From Burkholderiaceae bacterium (GTDB taxonomy: Bacteria; Pseudomonadota; Gammaproteobacteria; Burkholderiales; Burkholderiaceae_C), in the NCBI GenBank assembly GCA_024235915.1, contig JACKLO010000014.1:1-64000 (forward strand): a stretch of DNA of 64,000 nt. The letters run 5' to 3'. A program made the position numbers and the translations under genes. The notes below the pieces were generated by a model. The model was given only the letters and a program-made list of their open reading frames with translations. It had not been told where the DNA came from and did no database searches. Each line of letters begins with the position of its first letter. Within the stretch, counting starts at the first letter, position 1. This document shows, piece after piece, positions 1-8,254 of this stretch.

Positions 1-504
1 GCCGGCACGCGAGCCCGTCTGTCCGCGGCCACGGAAGTGGCGACGGCGCAGGACCGCGCCACGGCCAAGCTGAAGGCCGCGCAGGCGGAAGCCGAGGCGG
101 TGGCGCTGCGCGCCCAGGCCACCAAGCAGGAACTGCTGGCCCAGGCCGAAGGCCGGCGGGCGCTGGCCGAAGCGGAGAACGCGCTCGACGAGCGGGCCTC
201 CGCCATGCGCGTCGAATTGGCCAAGGTCGAGGCGCTGCCCAGGGTGCTGGCCGAGATGGTCAAGCCGGCGGAGAAGATCGACTCCATCCGCATCCACCAG
301 GTCAACGGCCTGGGGGGTGTTGGGGGCGGTGCCGTGGGTGGCGATGGCGGCGGTGCCGACACCCGCCCGCCGGTCAATCAGGCGCTGGACTCGGTGATGG
401 CGATGGCGGTGCAGCTGCCGGCGCTGAAGAAGCTGGGCGAGGACTTGGGCATGAGCCTGGATGCAGGCCTGGCGGGCGTCACGCGGCCGCTGGACAAGCG
501 CTGA
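1..504 (+). CDS. Flotillin/SPFH-family protein, C-terminal part (5'-truncated by window edge)
   Basis: The frame is open from the first base, so the real start and the SPFH domain lie outside the window. About 167 residues remain. The first half is rich in Ala, Glu, Gln and Arg, as in the coiled-coil stalk of flotillins. It is followed by the conserved stretch EKIDSIRIHQVNGL, a Gly-rich linker and a final helical segment (LPALKKLGEDLG). Flotillins are membrane scaffold proteins of ordered lipid domains, and this tail is the part that oligomerises. An internal GTG at base 37 could be mistaken for the start. The family assignment rests only on the C-terminal motif and composition. Confidence 0.75.
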   Translation, partial: AGTRARLSAATEVATAQDRATAKLKAAQAEAEAVALRAQATKQELLAQAEGRRALAEAENALDERASAMRVELAKVEALPRVLAEMVKPAEKIDSIRIHQVNGLGGVGGGAVGGDGGGADTRPPVNQALDSVMAMAVQLPALKKLGEDLGMSLDAGLAGVTRPLDKR

Positions 505-659
505 CCTGACGGGCACCGGGCGTGCGCTGGCAGCGACGCGCCCGAACTATGATCCTTGCCTTGAGCGGCGCCGCCAGGCGCCAGCGCTCATGATGGGCAC
601 ACGGCAGGGACGCGGGGCTGTCGGGGAAAGTGCCCGACGCAACCCGGCCGGGACCCACC

Positions 660-2564
660 ATGCACCACGCCATCGCCACGGTGTCGCTCAGCGGCACGCT
701 CCGCCAGAAGGTCGAGGCCATCGCCGCTGCGGGGTTCAACGGCATCGAGTTGTTCGAGCCCGATCTGCTGGGGTTCCGGGACAGCCCTCACGTCTTGAGA
801 CGGCTGTGCGCCGACCTGGGACTGAGCATCGACCTCTACCAGCCGTTCCGTGACTTCGAAGGGCTGCCCGCAGAAGCGTTGCCCAAGGCGCTGTCGCGTG
901 CGGAGCGCAAGTTCGACCTGATGCAGGCGCTGGGCATCCCCATGGTGCTGGTGTGCTCCAACGTCTCGCCGCTGGCGCTGCCCGAACCGGAGCGTGCTGC
1001 CGAACAACTGCGCCTGCTCGCCGAACGCGCGGCGTCGCGCGGCCTGCGCGTGGGCTACGAAGCCCTGGCCTGGGGCCACCATGTGAATCGCTGGCGCCAG
1101 GCCTGGGAGCGCGTGGTCCTGGCCGATCACCCGGCCCTGGGCCTGGTGCTGGACAGCTTCCACACGCTGGCACTCGACGACGATCACGAGGGCATCGCGG
1201 CGCTGCCCGGCGAACGCATCTTCTTCGTGCAGATGGCCGACGCCCTGCGCCTTCGGCTGGACGTCATCGAGTGGGCGCGGCATCACCGCAATTTCCCCGG
1301 TCAGGGGCAACTGGATGTGGTCGGTTTCTTCGCCAACGCCTGGCGTGCAGGGTATGCCGGCCCATTGTCGTTGGAGGTCTTCAACGACGTCTTCCGGGAG
1401 TCGCCGAACCGGCGCATCGCCGTCGATGCGCGGCGGTCGCTGCTGTGGCTGGAATCGCAGCTGCGCGTGACCATGGCGAACGACTTGCTGGCGGAAGCGG
1501 CGCCGTCGCGCGTGCTCTTTGCGCCCGCCCCGCTGCCCGCGTTGCGTGGCTGGTCCTTCGTCGAGTTCGCGGTGGATGCGCAGACGCGCCCATTGCTCGA
1601 CGACATGTTGCGTCGCCTGGGTTTCGGCGCGCCGCGCCGCCATCGCAGCAAGCCGGTGTGGCTGTACCGCCAGGGAGACATCCGACTGGTTGTCAACGAG
1701 GGGTCGCACGGCCTGGCGCGCGAGCATCTGGCCAGCCACGGTCCTTCCGTGTGCGCCATCGCGCTGCGCTGCAGCGACGCCGCAGCCGCGCGCGACCGCG
1801 CCGTGTCACTGCGCTCCGCCCCCTTCGACACAGCGGCCGGGCCGGGCGAGGCGGTCTTGCCGTCGGTGGTCACTCCCGGCGGCACGGTGCTCCACTTCGT
1901 CGACGAACACCTTGGCGAAGAGGGTCTGTTCGATGCCGACTTTGCGGTGGCCGACGATTCGGACGGCGACGAGACAGGAATCGGGCTGAACGCCATCGAC
2001 CACCTGGCCATGGCGTTGGCGCCGGACCGGGTGGACACGTGGGTGCTGTTCTGCCGCGCGATCCTCGGCCTGGATGCGGGCGAAAGCCAGAAGTTCGCCG
2101 ACCCGCATGGCCTGCTGCGCAGCTTCGGGCTGACGGGGCGCGATCATGGGCTGAGACTGCTGCTGAGTGTCTCGATGAGTGCACGCACCGCCACCGCGCA
2201 GGCCGTCAATGCCGGCAGCGGCGCTGTGGTGCAGCGCATCGCCTTGCAGTGCGACGACGTCGTTGCCAGTGTCGCCGCGGCACGCGCGGCCGGCGTGGAC
2301 TTCCTGCCGGTGCCAACGAACTGGTACGACGACCTCGAAGCACGTCTTGACCTCACGCCGGCGTTCGTCGATCGCCTGCGTGAGCACGACGTGATGTTTG
2401 ACCGCGACGCTCGGGGCGACTGGTTGCACGCCTGCACGCGTTCGCCTGTCGGCGGGGTGGTGTTCGAGTTCGTGCAGCGTGGCGGTGGGTACGCTGGCTT
2501 CGGCCTGGTCAATGCCCCGATGCAGTTGGCCGTGCGTGCAGACTTCGGACCCGAACCGGGTTGA
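660..2564 (+). CDS. quiC: 3-dehydroshikimate dehydratase QuiC (TIM-barrel plus VOC/HPPD-like domain fusion)
   Basis: Converts 3-dehydroshikimate to protocatechuate in quinate/shikimate catabolism. The 634-residue product has an N-terminal sugar-phosphate-isomerase-like TIM barrel (about 1-285) and a C-terminal 4-hydroxyphenylpyruvate-dioxygenase-like double VOC domain (about 290-634), the usual two-domain QuiC layout. From the ATG at 660 the four metal ligands known for this family fall at Glu134 (VGYEAL), Asp165 (LVLDSFH), Gln191 (FVQMAD) and Glu239 (SLEVFND). This supports 660 as the start over an in-frame GTG at 630. In the VOC half the first His (AIDHLAM) and the last Glu (VVFEFVQR) of an HPPD-type metal site are present, but the middle His is Arg (VVQRIAL). 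The product would feed the 4,5-cleavage genes at 14.4-20.4 kb. Confidence 0.93.
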   Translation: MHHAIATVSLSGTLRQKVEAIAAAGFNGIELFEPDLLGFRDSPHVLRRLCADLGLSIDLYQPFRDFEGLPAEALPKALSRAERKFDLMQALGIPMVLVCSNVSPLALPEPERAAEQLRLLAERAASRGLRVGYEALAWGHHVNRWRQAWERVVLADHPALGLVLDSFHTLALDDDHEGIAALPGERIFFVQMADALRLRLDVIEWARHHRNFPGQGQLDVVGFFANAWRAGYAGPLSLEVFNDVFRESPNRRIAVDARRSLLWLESQLRVTMANDLLAEAAPSRVLFAPAPLPALRGWSFVEFAVDAQTRPLLDDMLRRLGFGAPRRHRSKPVWLYRQGDIRLVVNEGSHGLAREHLASHGPSVCAIALRCSDAAAARDRAVSLRSAPFDTAAGPGEAVLPSVVTPGGTVLHFVDEHLGEEGLFDADFAVADDSDGDETGIGLNAIDHLAMALAPDRVDTWVLFCRAILGLDAGESQKFADPHGLLRSFGLTGRDHGLRLLLSVSMSARTATAQAVNAGSGAVVQRIALQCDDVVASVAAARAAGVDFLPVPTNWYDDLEARLDLTPAFVDRLREHDVMFDRDARGDWLHACTRSPVGGVVFEFVQRGGGYAGFGLVNAPMQLAVRADFGPEPG

Positions 2565-2594
2565 GGCGATTGCCGAGTCTGCGGTGCTGGGGGG

Positions 2595-3167
2595 TCAGAC
2601 CCACCCTGTTGCGCCCAGCACGGCTCCGGTGGCCAGCATCCACAGCAGGTGCAGGCGGGTGCGCCAGACCAGCAGCATCACGGCCACGACCAGGGCCGCG
2701 GCCGGCAGGGTGTCCAGCAGCGCAGCCTGTGGCCGCATCAACCCCGCGGCCAGGATCCAGGCCGTGGCCAGCAGCAGGCCGATGACCACCGGCGCCATGC
2801 CCTGCTTGAAGGCGCGCACGCCCAGGTGCTCGCGGTGCCGGTGCAGCCAGCGGGTGATGGCCAGCGTGAGCAGCGAACTGGGCAGCAGCATGCCAACCAA
2901 GGCGACCGTCAGGCCCAGCGTGGCCGTCAGCGCGCCGCCGGCCGCCCAGCCGATGTTCCAGCCCAGCAGCGCGACGAACAACACGTTGGGGCCGGGGGCG
3001 GCCTGCGCCAGCGCGATCGAACCGGCGAAGGTCGGGTCATCCAGCCAGCGCTGTTCGACCACCACGTAGCGGTGCATGTCCGGCGCCACGGCGATGGCGC
3101 CGCCCACCGCCAGCAGCGACAGCGACAGCATGTGCAGGCCGAAGCCCAGCCAGTCGGCGGGGGTCAT
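2595..3167 (-). CDS. Chromate transporter, C-terminal-type half (ChrA family, short chain)
   Basis: A 190-residue membrane protein with several hydrophobic segments and the repeat motif QAAPGPNVLFVALLGW, typical of one half of the CHR (chromate ion transporter) superfamily. In many beta-proteobacteria the two ChrA halves are separate genes that work as a pair. The start is the ATG at 3167, which overlaps the stop of the upstream half by four bases (ATGA), so the pair is translationally coupled. The frame is also open further upstream, but that extension reads into the partner gene in another frame. Substrate is inferred from family only. The gene is convergent with quiC, with 30 bases between the stops. 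Confidence 0.85.
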   Translation of the reverse strand: MTPADWLGFGLHMLSLSLLAVGGAIAVAPDMHRYVVVEQRWLDDPTFAGSIALAQAAPGPNVLFVALLGWNIGWAAGGALTATLGLTVALVGMLLPSSLLTLAITRWLHRHREHLGVRAFKQGMAPVVIGLLLATAWILAAGLMRPQAALLDTLPAAALVVAVMLLVWRTRLHLLWMLATGAVLGATGWV

Positions 3168-3733
3168 GGGCGGCCCCGCCGCAGCCGCCAGCCGGCGCCC
3201 AGGCAGGCCGGCAGGGCCACCAGGGCCAGCGCCTGGGCGAGTGGGAGCCGCCACAGCGCCACCGCGGCGAACATGGCGGCCACGCCCGCTGTGCCTGCCG
3301 TGCGCCCGAGCGCGTTGCGCACCAGGGCGGGCGTGAGCTTCAGCGCCGTGCCGGCGATCAGGCCGGCCGCCACCAGGCCCATGCCGCGCAGGGCGCCTTG
3401 GGCCGCGGGCAGGCTGGCCACCGCGCTGAACCCCACCGCGATGGCCACCAGCAGCCCCAGCGGGAACAGCAGCATGCCGGCCACCGCCGCCAGCGCACCG
3501 CGAACGCCGAAGTGGCGGTCGCCCAGCACCAGGGCCAGGTTGACCACGTTGGGCCCAGGCAGGATCTGCGCCACTGCCCAGTCCTCGACGAACTGCTCGC
3601 GCGTCAGCCAGCCGCGGCGCTCCACCAGCTCACGCTGCACGACCGCGAGCACACCGCCGAAGCCCTGCAGCGCGATGGCGCTGCAGGACCAGAACAGGTC
3701 AGCGGGTGAACGCGGTGCGGCGGGTGCCTCCAA
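3164..3733 (-). CDS. Chromate transporter, N-terminal-type half (ChrA family, short chain)
   Basis: A 189-residue membrane protein with the N-terminal CHR signature: an early GGVLAVVQRELVERRGWLT segment and then QILPGPNVVNLALVLG, followed by hydrophobic helices. Partner of the next gene downstream, whose start codon overlaps this stop. The only reasonable start in frame is the TTG at 3733, since no ATG or GTG precedes MEAPAAPRS. The Shine-Dalgarno sequence is not obvious, so the exact start is uncertain. Short-chain CHR pairs are thought to form heterodimeric chromate (or sulfate-like anion) transporters in the inner membrane; that function is inferred from family. Confidence 0.83.
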   Translation of the reverse strand: MEAPAAPRSPADLFWSCSAIALQGFGGVLAVVQRELVERRGWLTREQFVEDWAVAQILPGPNVVNLALVLGDRHFGVRGALAAVAGMLLFPLGLLVAIAVGFSAVASLPAAQGALRGMGLVAAGLIAGTALKLTPALVRNALGRTAGTAGVAAMFAAVALWRLPLAQALALVALPACLGAGWRLRRGRP

Positions 3734-3789
3734 GGTGGCCTGCGTGGGGTGGGCAGTCGAGTGGGCAGTCAGGTCGGCGATCGTCGAGG

Positions 3790-4752
3790 TCAGTTCGCGG
3801 TGATCTTGCGGTCGCGGATCACCTGGCCCCAGGTGCGCGATTCGGCGGCGATGAAGTCCGCCAGTTCCTGGCGTGTGCCGGGTGCCGGCAGCAGGCCGAC
3901 CTTGTTGAGTTCCGCGTCCACTTCCGGCGACTTCAGGGCCTTCACCAGTTCGGCGTTGAGCTTGTCCAGCAGCGGTGCGGGCGTCTTGCCCGGCGCGATG
4001 AAGGCGTACCAGTTGGTGGCCACGAAGCCCGGCAGGATCTCGTCTACCGTGGGCAGGTCGGGCGCGAAGGGCGCGCGCTGCTTGCCGGTGGTGGCCAGCG
4101 ACACCAGCTTGCCAGCCGCCACGTGCGGGCCGGCGGTGGACTGCGTGGCGAAGTACATCGACAACCGGCCCGCCAGCAGTTCGTTCACCGCCGGCGCGCC
4201 GCCCTTGTAGGGGATGTGCACGATGTCCAGGCCGCCGATCTGGTTGAACAGTTCACCCGCCAGGTGCGACGCCGAACCGGCGCCGGTGGAGCCGTAGTTC
4301 AGCACGCCCGGTTGCTTCTTCGCCAGCGCCACCAGCTCCTGCAGCGTCTTCACGCCCAGGTTGGGCGGCACCACCAGCACGCTGGGGAAGTTCATGCCCA
4401 TGGTCAGTGGCGCCAGGTCCTTCTGCACGTCGTAGCCCAGCTTCATCATGTGCGGCGCGATGGCCAGCGGGCCGATGGAGCCGAGCAGGATGGTGGAGCC
4501 GTCCGGCTCGGCATTGGCCAGCGCCTGGTGGGCGATGTTGCCGCCCGCGCCGGCCTTGTTGTCGATGACGACCGTGGCGCCGGTGTTCTCCGCCAGGCGC
4601 TTGCCGACGACGCGCGCCGCGTGGTCGGCGGCGCCCCCGGCGGCGAAGCCGACCAGGATGGTGATCTTGGCCGGCAGCGCCTGCGCCAGCGCAGCAGGGG
4701 CCTGGGTCAGCAGCAGGGCCGCGGCGGCGGCCATCAGGTGTCGACGTTGCAT
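3790..4752 (-). CDS. Bug/TctC-family periplasmic solute-binding receptor
   Basis: A 320-residue secreted protein. It begins with a signal peptide (MQRRHLMAAAAALLLTQAP, cleavage near ALAQA) and continues with the Bug fold: ITILVGFAAGGAADHAARVVGKRLAE near the N-terminus and VIDNKAGAGGNIA, the loop that contacts the carboxylate ligand. Bug receptors bind carboxylates for TctAB-type transporters, but no tctA or tctB lies in the window, so this is an orphan receptor. It starts 31 bases after the class II aldolase and is probably in the same transcript as tcuA/tcuB. A di- or tricarboxylate is the likely ligand, by family and neighbours. Confidence 0.9.
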   Translation of the reverse strand: MQRRHLMAAAAALLLTQAPAALAQALPAKITILVGFAAGGAADHAARVVGKRLAENTGATVVIDNKAGAGGNIAHQALANAEPDGSTILLGSIGPLAIAPHMMKLGYDVQKDLAPLTMGMNFPSVLVVPPNLGVKTLQELVALAKKQPGVLNYGSTGAGSASHLAGELFNQIGGLDIVHIPYKGGAPAVNELLAGRLSMYFATQSTAGPHVAAGKLVSLATTGKQRAPFAPDLPTVDEILPGFVATNWYAFIAPGKTPAPLLDKLNAELVKALKSPEVDAELNKVGLLPAPGTRQELADFIAAESRTWGQVIRDRKITAN

Positions 4753-4783
4753 GAAGGGTCTCCGTGGGGTGGTCGTGAAAGGG

Positions 4784-5572
4784 TCAGTCGCGGAAGGACG
4801 GGTCGAGACGGTCGAGCTTGCGCAGCAGCGCCGGCCATTCCATCAGGCCATACGGGCGGCGGGTGCCGCGTTGGTAGTTGTTCCAGGTGGCGTCCAGCAC
4901 GGCCGGTGGCACGGCGTGCAAGGCGGTGCCGGTGGCCTGCGCCGCCAGTTGCGTGCGGCAGGCCAGTTCCAACCGGTGGGCCCAGTTGAAGGCTTCGCCC
5001 ACGGTGCGGCCGACGACCAGGGCGCCATGGTTGCGCAGCAGCAGCGCTTCGCGGTCGCCCAGGTCGGCGATCAGCGAGGCCTTCTCGGCATCGTCCAGCA
5101 CCACACCCTGGTACTCGTGCAGGCCGATCTTCAGGAAACGCATCGCCGTCTGCGTCACGGGCAGCAGCCCGCATGCCAGCGTGCTCACCGCCATCGAGGC
5201 CCAGGCGTGCGTGTGGATGACGCAGGCGAGTTCCGGCCGGGCGTCGTGGATGGCGCTGTGGATCACGTAGCCGGCGCGGTTGACGCCGTAGTCCGTGCCT
5301 TCGTACGTCGGCTTGGCCAGCACCTCGCCGGCCAGGTTCACCTTGATCAGGCTGGAGGCGGTGATTTCCTCGTACATCATCCCGTAGGGGTTGATGAGGA
5401 AGGCGCCGGGTTCACCGGGCACGTGCGACGAGATGTGGTTGGCCATCATGTCGCTCATGCCGTAGAGGTCCACCAGCCGGTAGCAGGCGGCCAGGTCCAC
5501 GCGCGCCTGCCATTCGGCGGCACTGCAGTGGTCGCGCATCGACGAGATGCGCCGGCGGCCGGGTCGGTCCAT
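4784..5572 (-). CDS. Class II aldolase/adducin family protein
   Basis: Zinc-dependent class II aldolase fold of about 250-262 residues. The VDLAACYRLVDLYGMSD segment, the ISSHVPGEPGAFLINPYG loop, the metal-binding HTHAWAS and the later LLLRNHGALVVG are all visible. These proteins cleave or isomerise phosphorylated or hydroxy-acid substrates; the substrate here is unknown. Two starts are possible: ATG 5572, which adds a RISSMRD-type lead-in I judge common in close relatives, and ATG 5539. The gene starts 14 bases after the tcuB stop, so it belongs to the tcuA-tcuB-aldolase-Bug receptor transcript. A role in degrading a carboxylic acid imported by the receptor is inferred. Confidence 0.85.
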   Translation of the reverse strand: MDRPGRRRISSMRDHCSAAEWQARVDLAACYRLVDLYGMSDMMANHISSHVPGEPGAFLINPYGMMYEEITASSLIKVNLAGEVLAKPTYEGTDYGVNRAGYVIHSAIHDARPELACVIHTHAWASMAVSTLACGLLPVTQTAMRFLKIGLHEYQGVVLDDAEKASLIADLGDREALLLRNHGALVVGRTVGEAFNWAHRLELACRTQLAAQATGTALHAVPPAVLDATWNNYQRGTRRPYGLMEWPALLRKLDRLDPSFRD

Positions 5573-5586
5573 GGGGGGTGCTGCGC

Positions 5587-6753
5587 TCAGTCGCCGCCCA
5601 GGGCCAGGTTGGACGGTCGGCGCTTCTCGATGGCCCACTTCAGCAGCGCCGCGCCGCGGTACACACCGTGCGCGAACTTGCCGTAGGGCAGGGTGGCGAA
5701 GAGGGCCATCACGACCCCCAGGTGCACCGCCAGCAGCAGCGGCAGCGCCGGTGTGGTCCGCAGGGCCGTCAGCACCAGGCCGGTGACGGCGGTGCCGAAC
5801 AGCAGGGCGATGAAGCCCAGATCCATCGGCGCCTGCGCGGCATCGCCCTGCAGCGGGTGCCGGCGCCGCCGCAGACGCCACAGTGCCGCCGTGCCGATCG
5901 TCAGCAACACACCGCCGACCACGCCCAGCAGCTTGGGCAGGCTGGTGAAGCCGTAGGGTGCGACCCAGCCGAAGGCGTAGTGGTACAGCGTGGCCACCGA
6001 GGTGGCGGCGAAACAGAGCATGAAGCCGTAGAAAGTGGCGTGGTGGGCATGCCGGCGTGCGTGCGTGGCCGCGTCGTCCTCGACATGGCAGCCTTCGCCA
6101 TGGCCACCGTCGAGGTAGCGCAGGGTCAGCGCGTCGTGCGCCGCTTCGCCAAGCGCTGCGGCACTCGCCGGGCCCGGGGGCGCCTCCTGCCAGAAGCGCC
6201 GCACGCCCAGGCCCAGCGCCAGCACCGCGAAGCCGAACACCGGCGCAAACAGCGCCACCATCAGGTTGTGCGGGAAGAGGCGGTAGAAGTCCGCCCCCGG
6301 GACTGCGCCCCACAGCGTGCCGTTCATCGCCAGGGCCAGCACCAGGAACAGCGCCAGGCCCGCGGCCAGCGCCAGCGCCACGGTGAGCCCGTTGCATTCA
6401 TACAGCGCACCCAGGGTCCGTGGCCAGGCGTGGGCCTGGTAGGTGCGGCCGCGCACACGGGCCAGCGCCTGCGGCACGTTGAGGCGGAAATCGTGCGGCG
6501 GTGCGTACTGGCAGGCGTGCAGGCAGGCGCCGCAGTTGTGGCACAGGTTGGCCAGGAAGTGCGCATCGGCAGGCGAGAAGGTCAGCCGCCGCGTCATCGC
6601 CGGAAACACGGCGCAGAACCCCTCGCAGTAGCGGCAGGCGTTGCACACCTGCATCACGCGCGCCACTTCCGCTTCCGCGGTCTTCGGGGCGCCGGGCGCC
6701 TGCGGGTCGGCCAGCGCGGCCGCCTCCTGCACCAGCCGCTCAAGCGCCTGCAT
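5587..6753 (-). CDS. tcuB: Tricarballylate-utilization protein TcuB (FeS/heme electron-transfer membrane protein)
   Basis: A 388-residue membrane protein. The N-terminus carries two 4Fe-4S cysteine clusters, CNACRYCEGFC (Cys37, 40, 43, 47) and CHNCGACLHAC (Cys71, 74, 77, 81). They are followed by a series of hydrophobic helices with conserved His residues, as expected for a heme-binding part. TcuB re-oxidises the FADH2 of TcuA and passes the electrons to the quinone pool. The ATG at 6753 has a very good ribosome-binding site (GAGGAGG, 7 bases upstream) and overlaps the end of tcuA by 14 bases. A longer open frame upstream of this ATG lacks such a site. Confidence 0.9.
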   Translation of the reverse strand: MQALERLVQEAAALADPQAPGAPKTAEAEVARVMQVCNACRYCEGFCAVFPAMTRRLTFSPADAHFLANLCHNCGACLHACQYAPPHDFRLNVPQALARVRGRTYQAHAWPRTLGALYECNGLTVALALAAGLALFLVLALAMNGTLWGAVPGADFYRLFPHNLMVALFAPVFGFAVLALGLGVRRFWQEAPPGPASAAALGEAAHDALTLRYLDGGHGEGCHVEDDAATHARRHAHHATFYGFMLCFAATSVATLYHYAFGWVAPYGFTSLPKLLGVVGGVLLTIGTAALWRLRRRRHPLQGDAAQAPMDLGFIALLFGTAVTGLVLTALRTTPALPLLLAVHLGVVMALFATLPYGKFAHGVYRGAALLKWAIEKRRPSNLALGGD

Positions 6754-8164
6754 GGGCGGCCTCCTCGCCATGGCGCAGCGCAGCGCCGCGGGCCGCCAGG
6801 GCGGCATTGGTGCCGGCGATGCGGCCGAACGCCGTGCCGATGCTCATGCCCACGCCGGCCGTGTAGCCCTGGCCCAGCACGTTGCCAGCCATCATTTCCC
6901 CGGCCACGAACAGGTTGGGGCTGGCGCTGCCGCCGAAGCGCACCGCCGCCGTGTCGTCGGTCTTCAGGCCCAGGTAGGTGAAGGTGATGCCGGGGCGCAC
7001 CGGGTAGGCGAAGAAGGGCGGTGTGTCCAGCGGGCGCGCCCAGTGCGTCTTCGCGGGGGTCAGGCCTTCGGTGCGGCAGTCGTCCAGGGCCGTGTGGTCG
7101 AACTGGCCGGGACGGCAGGCCGAATTGAAGGCACGTACGGTGTCGAGAAAGGTAGCTTCGTCGACGTCGATCAGCCGCGCCAGGCCGGCCAGCGTGTCCG
7201 CCTGCGCGCCGGGGAACACTGGCGGCATGAAGCGGCCCACGGCCTTGGCGTCGATGACCGACCAGGCCAGTTGCTGCGGTTGCTGCGCCACCAGGCGGCC
7301 CCAGATCGCGTAGCGCTTGGGCCAGAAGTCCTCGCCCTCGTCGTAGAAGCGGCGCGCCTCGGTGTTGACCACGATGCCCAGCGACACGCAGTCGATGCGC
7401 GTGCAGATGCCACCGTCATACAAAGGCGCGCGCGCGTCGATGGCCACCATGTGCGCCTGCGTGGGGTCGCCGATGCCGTCGGCGCCGGCGTCCAGCATGA
7501 AGCGCAGCAGCGTGCCCTGGTTGAAGCGGGTGCCGCGGATCAGGAAGTTCTCCGCCGGCCATTCGCCTCGGGCGTTTTCGCCCCAGGCCTCGCGCAGCCA
7601 ACCGAGGTTGGACTCGAAGCCGCCCGCCGCGAGCACGCAGGTTCTGGCCTCCATGCGCTCGCCGCCGGCCCAGGCCGCGACGAAGCGGCCGTCATCGAGT
7701 TCCAGCCGGTCGACGGGTGATGCGTAGCGGATGTCCACGCCCAGGCGTTCGGCGCTGCGGTAGTAGGCGTTGACCAGCGCCTTGCCGCCGCCCATGAAGA
7801 AGGCGTTCGTGCGCGCGGTGTGCAACGCGCCGGAGAGCGACGGCTGGAAGTGCACGCCGTGGCGACGCATCCAGGGTCGGCAGGTGGACGAGTGGCGGAT
7901 CACCATGCGCGCCAGCGCCTCGTCGGTGCGGCCGCCGGTGACCTTGAGCAGGTCCTGCCAGAACTCTTCTTCCGGGTAGGCGTCCACGAGCACGTCCTGC
8001 GGCGCGTCGTGCATGCAGCGCAGGTTGCGGGTGTGCGACGAGTTGCCGCCCCGCCAATCCTTGGGCGCCGCCTCCAGCAGGCGCACCGTCGCGCCGGCCT
8101 CGCGCGCCATCAGCGCGGCGCACAGCGCGGCGTTGCCACCACCGATCACGAGCACGTCCAGCAT
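6740..8164 (-). CDS. tcuA: FAD-dependent tricarballylate dehydrogenase TcuA
   Basis: A 474-residue flavoprotein of the FrdA/SdhA-like FAD-binding family. The N-terminal Rossmann motif VIGGGNAALCAALMAREAG is clear, and the C-terminal FAD-contacting segment (LFVAGEMMAGNVLGQGYTAG) matches TcuA. With TcuB it oxidises tricarballylate to cis-aconitate, which enters the TCA cycle. First gene of a minus-strand unit tcuA-tcuB-aldolase-Bug receptor. The start chosen is ATG 8164 (MLDVLVIGGG), since the ten extra residues upstream would displace the dinucleotide fold from the N-terminus. A perfect palindrome lies 58-74 bases upstream. Related Tcu-like flavoproteins may act on other carboxylates, so the substrate is by homology. 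Confidence 0.88.
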   Translation of the reverse strand: MLDVLVIGGGNAALCAALMAREAGATVRLLEAAPKDWRGGNSSHTRNLRCMHDAPQDVLVDAYPEEEFWQDLLKVTGGRTDEALARMVIRHSSTCRPWMRRHGVHFQPSLSGALHTARTNAFFMGGGKALVNAYYRSAERLGVDIRYASPVDRLELDDGRFVAAWAGGERMEARTCVLAAGGFESNLGWLREAWGENARGEWPAENFLIRGTRFNQGTLLRFMLDAGADGIGDPTQAHMVAIDARAPLYDGGICTRIDCVSLGIVVNTEARRFYDEGEDFWPKRYAIWGRLVAQQPQQLAWSVIDAKAVGRFMPPVFPGAQADTLAGLARLIDVDEATFLDTVRAFNSACRPGQFDHTALDDCRTEGLTPAKTHWARPLDTPPFFAYPVRPGITFTYLGLKTDDTAAVRFGGSASPNLFVAGEMMAGNVLGQGYTAGVGMSIGTAFGRIAGTNAALAARGAALRHGEEAAHAGA

Positions 8165-8221
8165 GGCGGCGGATTGTCGTGATCCGCACCGCACACCGCC
8201 ACGCCGGCGGCGTCAACGGGG

Positions 8222-8238
8222 TTTCACGATCCGTGAAA
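8222..8238. promoter_or_regulatory. Perfect inverted repeat TTTCACG-ATC-CGTGAAA upstream of tcuA
   Basis: A 7-bp perfect inverted repeat with a 3-base centre in the 90-base gap between tcuA (start 8164) and the aldo/keto reductase (stop 8255). The symmetry, moderate A+T content and position suggest a dimeric-regulator operator for the tcu unit. It is not followed by a T-run, so it makes a poor terminator. The regulator is unknown; the LysR gene at 9.3-10.2 kb is the nearest candidate. Confidence 0.45.
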
Positions 8239-8254
8239 GCGCCCGTTGCAGGTG

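Noticed and set aside
1301..2038. Long minus-strand open frame opposite quiC
   Set aside because: High GC leaves open frames opposite real genes. The translation is Ser/Arg-rich without domains, while the plus strand encodes a full-length recognised QuiC.
5573..6397. Long N-terminal extension of the class II aldolase frame across tcuB
   Set aside because: The extension is an Arg/Gly/Ala-rich shadow of tcuB in another frame. The aldolase homology begins only at about 5572.
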